This document shows, piece after piece, positions 5,593 to 9,320 of a stretch of 9,320 nucleotides of DNA. The position numbers and the translations under genes are program-made. Source of the DNA: Spirochaeta sp. (lineage in GTDB: Bacteria > Spirochaetota > Spirochaetia > DSM-27196 > SLAA01); assembly GCA_020201015.1 (NCBI GenBank), contig JAIVHN010000049.1, positions 1 through 9,320 of the forward strand. Direction: 5' to 3'. Every line of letters begins with the position of its first letter. Within the stretch, counting starts at the first letter, position 1. Under the pieces are notes generated by a model. The model saw only the letters and a list, made by a program, of their open reading frames with translations. It did no database searches and had not been told where the DNA came from.

Positions 5593-6867
5593 CTACTCGG
5601 TAAGGCGGAACTCTTCAAGTTGCTCTGCTATCGGGGACGTCACACCGGCAGTCACACTGTACGCGTTTTCTTCCACATCCTCGCGATAGATCCGCGCGCT
5701 GCGGTGGAGTAGGGCTACTAAATCGTACCGCTCGATGGGGATAATATATGACTCCCTATCCTCTTTGGCAAAGGCAACATCCCGGATTTCGGCGCTTAAC
5801 TGCTCAATACCTTCGCCCTTTAAGACCGAGCATAACACGATGGGACCGCCATGTAACTGTGCCAGTCTCCCTCTGCGGGAGCTTAACTCAAACCCTGCAG
5901 AGAGGGCATCGATCTTGTTAAGAACCAAGATTGTCGGCTTCTCAATTACGCCAAGCTCGCGAAGCGTATCACGGGTTGCCTCAAAACACTCAAAGTATTC
6001 CGGTACCGAAATATCCAACACATGAATCAGGAAGTCTGCCAGTACCGTTTCTTCCAAGGTAGAGTGGAAGGCGTCTACCAAACTATGAGGTAAATGCCGG
6101 ATGAAGCCGACTGTGTCGCTAAGGAGCACACGGGGCCCTTGTTCAGGATGTACGGTGCGGGTAGTCGCATCCAGGGTAGAGAATAGCCGGTCGGCAACCA
6201 GCACCTCGGCACCGGTCATGATACGAAGAAGTGAAGACTTGCCCGCATTCGTGTACCCGACGATTGAGCCAATGGGCAGGCGCCCCTCGCTCCGTCTTTT
6301 TCGTTTCGTGCTCTGACGATTCTCTATGCGTGCGAGTTCCTGCTTAACACGGCTAATTCTGTTGAGAATCCAGCGTCGGTCAAGCTCAAGCTGTTTCTCA
6401 CCTTCACCGCGAGTGCCTCGGCGACCACCCCGCTGCCGTGAAAGATGTGTCCAGGCCCGCGTGAGGCGCGGCAGTTTGTACTGCAGGTCGGCATGTTCCA
6501 CCTGGAGCTGGGCTTGCCGTGTGCGTGCTCGTCGACGGAAGATTTCAAGAATTACTTCGTGTCTATCCATAACCGGACAGCTAGCCAGGCGTTCCCAGTT
6601 GCGCTGTTGAGAAGGAGTGAGATTCGTGTCAAAGACGATGTAGTCGAGCTCGCGTGACCGACGCAGTTCTGCAATTTCCTCAGCTTTACCACTTCCCAAA
6701 AGATACCGCGGAGCAGGCGAGCGCAGTGGAGCCAACACAAGTTCAGCTGCCTGTATATCGACACTCGAACAGAGTCTTGCGAGCTCTTGGAGCGAGGCCT
6801 GGTGCTCGGCCCTGCCCGCGGTTTCGTCAGCGCACCCGACGAGAACTGCCTTGTGGTTATTTGGCAT
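5593..6867 (-). CDS. hflX: GTPase HflX
   Basis: This 424-residue protein is a full-length HflX, a 50S-ribosome-associated GTPase that splits or rescues stalled ribosomes under stress in other bacteria. The N-terminal HflX domain (about 6-110) includes the glycine-containing YLLGSGKAEEI segment. It is followed by a basic coiled region with GTRGEGEKQLELDRR (151-165) and a Lys/Arg-rich stretch at about 188-193. The G domain shows the P-loop GYTNAGKSS (204-212), the switch segment FSTLDATTRT (229-238), DTVGF (251-255) and NKID (317-320); the G5 loop reads CSVLKGEG (345-353 region). The C-terminal domain (about 372-424) is present. ATG 6867 has no recognisable Shine-Dalgarno, but a promoter candidate ends 8 bases upstream, so a leaderless or near-leaderless message is possible. 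The methyltransferase gene follows 61 bases downstream. Confidence 0.95.
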   Translation of the reverse strand: MPNNHKAVLVGCADETAGRAEHQASLQELARLCSSVDIQAAELVLAPLRSPAPRYLLGSGKAEEIAELRRSRELDYIVFDTNLTPSQQRNWERLASCPVMDRHEVILEIFRRRARTRQAQLQVEHADLQYKLPRLTRAWTHLSRQRGGRRGTRGEGEKQLELDRRWILNRISRVKQELARIENRQSTKRKRRSEGRLPIGSIVGYTNAGKSSLLRIMTGAEVLVADRLFSTLDATTRTVHPEQGPRVLLSDTVGFIRHLPHSLVDAFHSTLEETVLADFLIHVLDISVPEYFECFEATRDTLRELGVIEKPTILVLNKIDALSAGFELSSRRGRLAQLHGGPIVLCSVLKGEGIEQLSAEIRDVAFAKEDRESYIIPIERYDLVALLHRSARIYREDVEENAYSVTAGVTSPIAEQLEEFRLTE

Positions 6868-6875
6868 ACTACGTT

Positions 6876-6905
6876 AAACTAAAGCTAAGCGGCCTGGCGT
6901 GTAAA
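6876..6905 (-). promoter_or_regulatory. Promoter candidate abutting the hflX start
   Basis: On the minus strand TTTACA (6905 to 6900; 5 of 6) and TAGTTT (6881 to 6876; 3 of 6) are 18 bases apart, and the -10 ends 8 bases before ATG 6867. With no Shine-Dalgarno in the gap, initiation would fall at or just before the start codon. Confidence 0.35.
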
Positions 6906-6929
6906 GCGGCATCTCCGCTGAAGAGTGCC

Positions 6930-7151
6930 ATGACAAAAAGACCCTATCCCAATTGCCTAAAATGTCGGTTTTTCCGCGTCACCTGGGAATCACGGTTTCC
7001 ACGATCGTGCACAGTGTTTGGTATCAAGACACGAATGCTCCCAAGCATTGCGGTATATCGTGCAACCGGAAGCCACTGCCCCAGTTTTGAGCTTCGTGAA
7101 CGACGCGAAAGGGGCAGCTCTCCGGCTCATCCTTCCGCAGATACGCCGTAA
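6930..7151 (+). CDS. Small conserved four-cysteine protein, putative zinc binder
   Basis: This 73-residue protein starts at ATG 6930, with a weak GAAGAG 4 bases upstream, and diverges from hflX across a 62-base gap. It has C9-x2-C12, C27 and C50 set in the pattern CLKCRFFRVTWESRFPRSC, then GIKTRMLPS, then TGSHCPSFE. I recall this pattern (CxxC, Y/F-x-V-T-W, F-P-x-x-C, G-x-K, M-P-S, C-x-x-F-E) from a widespread family of very short uncharacterised bacterial proteins, sometimes mislabelled as uracil-DNA glycosylase. The four cysteines could form one structural zinc site. The last 19 residues are polar, basic and unlikely to be structured. The frame stays open upstream to 6654, but that part is antisense to hflX and has no start signal near this point. 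Function is unknown. Confidence 0.75.
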   Translation: MTKRPYPNCLKCRFFRVTWESRFPRSCTVFGIKTRMLPSIAVYRATGSHCPSFELRERRERGSSPAHPSADTP

Positions 7152-7230
7152 ATATCAATTCGGCTCTCCCTTTTCCGGCAGCTGGCAGCCGCAGACGCGC
7201 AACCGGACCCTACACCGAAGCTGGCGTGCA

Positions 7231-7239
7231 TGCTATGAT
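7231..7239 (+). promoter_or_regulatory. Extended -10 promoter candidate for the substrate-binding protein gene
   Basis: TGC-TATGAT is an extended -10 (TGn plus a 5-of-6 hexamer); the base sequence 17 bases upstream (TACACC) is a poor -35, as is common for this class. Initiation near 7246 gives a leader of about 55 bases. Confidence 0.4.
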
Positions 7240-7259
7240 GCTGGAATATCCAACAGAAA

Positions 7260-7280
7260 CGTACAGTAAAAAAGAGTACG
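7260..7280 (+). promoter_or_regulatory. Small inverted repeat in the leader of the substrate-binding protein gene
   Basis: CGTAC (7260-7264) and GTACG (7276-7280) flank an A-rich 11-base loop, just upstream of AAGGAG (7288-7293), which is 7 bases before ATG 7301. It could be a short leader hairpin or a protein-binding site; the stem is only 5 bp. Confidence 0.25.
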
Positions 7281-7300
7281 ACAGATTAAGGAGCATTATT

Positions 7301-8299
7301 ATGCGATTAAAATTAGCTAGTGTCATATGTTTAGCGGTGCTCTTCGGCAGTGCACAGGTATTCGCGGGCGGCACCTCCGAACGTGAAGGAACGCTTATCG
7401 GCATCTCCAAGTTTGTTTCTCATCCGGCATTAAATGCGGTGGAACAAGGCATCAAAGACGAATTAGATGCTCGTGGTTATACCGATCTGCAATTTGACCT
7501 GCAGGACTCCGCAGCCGACGTAACTGCAGCCAGACAGATTGCTTCCAAGTTTCAAGCCGACCGGGTCGATCTTGCGGTAGGTATAGCAACACCCAACGCG
7601 CAGGCTCTTAAATCTGCTATGCGTGGAATCCCGGTAGTTTATACCGCTATAACTGATCCGGTTTCGGCGGGCCTTGTTGATGCTATCGATCAAGGGGCGC
7701 CGGGAATAGCCGGGGTTACCCACCGGACGCCGGTTAAAGATCAGATTGAGTTTCTCATGGAGCTTTACGATATTCGTCGGCTGGGTCACGTGTACTCAAG
7801 CGGTGAGGCAAATGCAGTGTATCTTGCCGAGCAGACCGAGGCTGCAGCAAATGAGCTTGGAATTGAGTTTGTTAGTCAAACCGTTACCAACCCCGCAGAG
7901 GTGCGACAAGCAACTCAGTCTATTATTCAGCGCGTCGACGCTATCTACGTGAGCACCGATAATCAGGTGGTGTCTGCTCTGAGTGCACTGTCCGAGGTTG
8001 CCATGGAGGCGGGGGTTCCGGTCCTGTCTGCCGATCCCGAATCGGCCGAGACTAACGACGTGTTGATTGCTTGGGGCTTCGACTGGTACGGTATAGGCCG
8101 CACTACCGGCGAGCTCATTCACCGGATCCTCGAGGGGGAGAACCCCGGCGATATCCCGCCCATTCTTGTTGAAGATGCCGCAGCAATGGAGATGATTCTT
8201 AATCTCGATGTCGCCGAACGTATTGGCATCACCTTTCCCGAGTCACTCGTAGAGAACGCCGAGCGAATCATCCAAGACGGAGAGATCATTCGTCGTTAG
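7301..8299 (+). CDS. Secreted ABC-transporter substrate-binding protein (TrpX-like family)
   Basis: The 332-residue protein matches the ABC substrate-binding family related to the streptococcal tryptophan-binding protein TrpX (COG2984-type, periplasmic-binding fold I). A signal peptide is clear: MRLK, a hydrophobic core (5-18), then a likely signal peptidase I site after VFA (20-22). There is no lipobox cysteine after the core, so it should be soluble and periplasmic. The mature part has two lobes, with GIATPNAQAL and GIPVVYTAITDPVSAGLV as typical strand-loop segments, then VDAIYVSTDNQVVSAL and GVPVLSADPE in the second lobe. ATG 7301 is preferred to the upstream in-frame ATG 7226 because AAGGAG lies 7 bases before it and the signal peptide begins there. 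Such genes are usually followed by permease and ATPase genes; here a phosphofructokinase follows after 43 bases. The ligand, perhaps an aromatic amino acid, is not determined. Confidence 0.88.
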   Translation: MRLKLASVICLAVLFGSAQVFAGGTSEREGTLIGISKFVSHPALNAVEQGIKDELDARGYTDLQFDLQDSAADVTAARQIASKFQADRVDLAVGIATPNAQALKSAMRGIPVVYTAITDPVSAGLVDAIDQGAPGIAGVTHRTPVKDQIEFLMELYDIRRLGHVYSSGEANAVYLAEQTEAAANELGIEFVSQTVTNPAEVRQATQSIIQRVDAIYVSTDNQVVSALSALSEVAMEAGVPVLSADPESAETNDVLIAWGFDWYGIGRTTGELIHRILEGENPGDIPPILVEDAAAMEMILNLDVAERIGITFPESLVENAERIIQDGEIIRR

Positions 8300-8342
8300 T
8301 GGTAGCCCTTGCGAATGAAGAATATGATACGGGAGTAGAAGT

Positions 8343-9320
8343 ATGAGTTACGATTTTCGTGTTTCAGCATTAGGAGAGGCAAAGGTACATTCACCCATTG
8401 GATACTCCTCAACTGCTGGGGACTCCTTGGCAAACTATGTGAGTGACCGTGAACGCATTATCTTTGAGGTAAATACCGATCCAGAAGACGGTAGCCGTTG
8501 CTATGATGAGGATGAGCTGCTTGAAATAGCTGGCCCTCGTGAGAAAATCTACTTTGCTCCGAACCACGTGCATGCAGGCGTGGTGACGTGCGGCGGCCTG
8601 TGTCCCGGCTTAAACGACGTTATACGCGCGGTTGTACGCTGTCTGTGGCATCAGTACGGTGTCACCCGTATTAGCGGAATCCGGTTTGGTTATAAAGGAT
8701 TGATAGCTCAGTACAACATGGAGCCGATGGCGCTTGACCCGACTGCTGTTGACGATATCCATAAAATTGGGGGCACCATACTGGGCTCTTCGCGTGGTGG
8801 AGGCGAGCGTACCGAGGAAATTGTCGACACCATTGAGCGACTCAACCTTAATGTTCTGTTTACCATTGGCGGTGATGGAACGCAGCGCGGAGCTCTGCGT
8901 ATTGCAGAGGAAATTGAGCGTCGTGGACTACGGGTTGCAATCATCGGTATCCCTAAGACCATAGACAACGACTTCCGCTTTATTCAGAAGTCTTTTGGGT
9001 TCGAGACCGCGGTTGCAAGGGCCACCGAGGCAGTTTTCAGTGCCCATGTAGAGGCTCACTCGGCGATAAATGGAATAGGCCTGGTTAAACTCATGGGGCG
9101 TGAGTCGGGCTTTATTGCCGCGCATACTGCATTGGCCTCGCATGAGGCCAACTTCGTGCTCATACCAGAGGTACCCTTTGACCTGGACGGACCCAAGGGG
9201 CTCTTGCAACAATTGAAAGGCCGGTTGGAACGCCGACAGCATGCTGTTGTTATTGTAGCCGAGGGTGCCGGACAGAGCTTGCTTAATGGCGGAGATGATG
9301 CTACCGATGCGTCGGGTAAC
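8343..9320 (+). CDS. 6-phosphofructokinase, plant/trypanosome-like clade (3' partial)
   Basis: The frame runs from ATG 8343 (GGGAG 7 bases upstream) to the last base; 326 residues are visible and the C-terminus is missing. PFK-A motifs are clear: GGLCPGLN (84-91), GGTILGSSRGG (143-153), GGDGT (176-180), PKTIDND (204-210), MGRESGF (251-257) and IPEVPF (274-279). The enzyme phosphorylates fructose 6-phosphate to fructose 1,6-bisphosphate in glycolysis. Glycine at 179 is the ATP-type residue (PPi enzymes have Asp), while lysine at 205 is the PPi-type residue (bacterial ATP enzymes have Gly). The same G/K combination occurs in plant and trypanosome ATP-dependent enzymes of PPi-type ancestry, so ATP use is favoured. 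The roughly 75-residue N-terminal extension before the first motif fits that clade. It is 43 bases downstream of the substrate-binding protein gene on the same strand. Confidence 0.93.
   Translation, partial: MSYDFRVSALGEAKVHSPIGYSSTAGDSLANYVSDRERIIFEVNTDPEDGSRCYDEDELLEIAGPREKIYFAPNHVHAGVVTCGGLCPGLNDVIRAVVRCLWHQYGVTRISGIRFGYKGLIAQYNMEPMALDPTAVDDIHKIGGTILGSSRGGGERTEEIVDTIERLNLNVLFTIGGDGTQRGALRIAEEIERRGLRVAIIGIPKTIDNDFRFIQKSFGFETAVARATEAVFSAHVEAHSAINGIGLVKLMGRESGFIAAHTALASHEANFVLIPEVPFDLDGPKGLLQQLKGRLERRQHAVVIVAEGAGQSLLNGGDDATDASGN

Larger units (their letters stand above)
7152..7300. other. 149-base non-coding region upstream of the substrate-binding protein gene
   Basis: It holds an imperfect GC-rich inverted repeat (7176-7191) without a T tract, a promoter candidate at 7231-7239, a 5-bp inverted repeat at 7260-7280 and the Shine-Dalgarno at 7288-7293. 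No RNA gene or known riboswitch fold was recognised. Confidence 0.6.

Noticed and set aside
6654..6929. N-terminal extension of the small four-cysteine protein
   Set aside because: It is antisense to hflX, not related to the family pattern and lacks a supported start; the recognisable domain begins right after ATG 6930.
7176..7191. GC-rich inverted repeat as terminator of the small four-cysteine gene
   Set aside because: The stem is 4 bp plus 2 bp around a mismatch, and no T run follows.
7152..7300. T-box or tryptophan attenuator upstream of the TrpX-like gene
   Set aside because: The region is too short, no T-box consensus or leader peptide with Trp codons was found, and no terminator hairpin is present.
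7301..7372. Lipoprotein signal for the substrate-binding protein (Cys10)
   Set aside because: Cys10 lies inside the hydrophobic core without a lipobox, whereas a V-F-A signal peptidase I site follows at residues 20-22.
8323..8328. TATGAT as a -10 for a separate phosphofructokinase promoter
   Set aside because: No -35 at 16-18 bases upstream, and initiation about 7 bases downstream would remove the GGGAG Shine-Dalgarno at 8331-8335.

Overview
The window looks like chromosomal core sequence from a free-living spirochaete of the Spirochaeta / Alkalispirochaeta / Salinispira kind. This is an inference from gene content: a large alpha-helical protein resembling a spirochaete-restricted family, a plant/trypanosome-like phosphofructokinase, and a ferredoxin-thioredoxin-reductase-type protein beside a glutaredoxin. 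GC content appears close to 50 percent. There is no insertion sequence, prophage, CRISPR array, tRNA or rRNA. Genes are closely packed and no gene-free stretch exceeds 300 bases.

Left part (1-2613, plus strand): the 3' end of a RelA/SpoT-type nucleotide synthetase fused to four TPR repeats, then a threonine aldolase-family PLP enzyme, then a small HPt phosphotransfer gene. The HPt gene is split between two frames at a short GTCT tandem repeat. Removing one 4-base unit restores a normal 116-residue HPt protein, so it is annotated as a frameshifted gene.

Middle (2643-4990): a minus-strand two-gene unit (glutaredoxin-like protein, then ferredoxin-thioredoxin-reductase catalytic-type Fe-S protein) diverges from a plus-strand gene for a 524-residue protein of unknown function. 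The roughly 100-base divergent region holds a promoter candidate for each side and a perfect 6-bp inverted repeat. The 524-residue gene overlaps the 3' end of the next, convergent gene by 26 bases.

Right-middle (4965-7151): a minus-strand pair, hflX (ribosome-associated GTPase) followed by an O6-methylguanine-DNA methyltransferase. A small plus-strand four-cysteine protein gene diverges from hflX.

Right end (7301-9320): a secreted ABC-type substrate-binding protein with no permease or ATPase gene beside it, then a 6-phosphofructokinase that runs off the window. The kinase combines an ATP-type glycine with a PPi-type lysine at the two cosubstrate-determining positions.

No single new multi-gene defence or mobile system is visible. 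The best leads are the tetranucleotide-frameshifted HPt gene within a stretch rich in small tandem duplications, the Rel-TPR fusion, the FTR/glutaredoxin pair, the conserved-looking unknown proteins, and two genes without Shine-Dalgarno sequences whose promoters abut the start codon.
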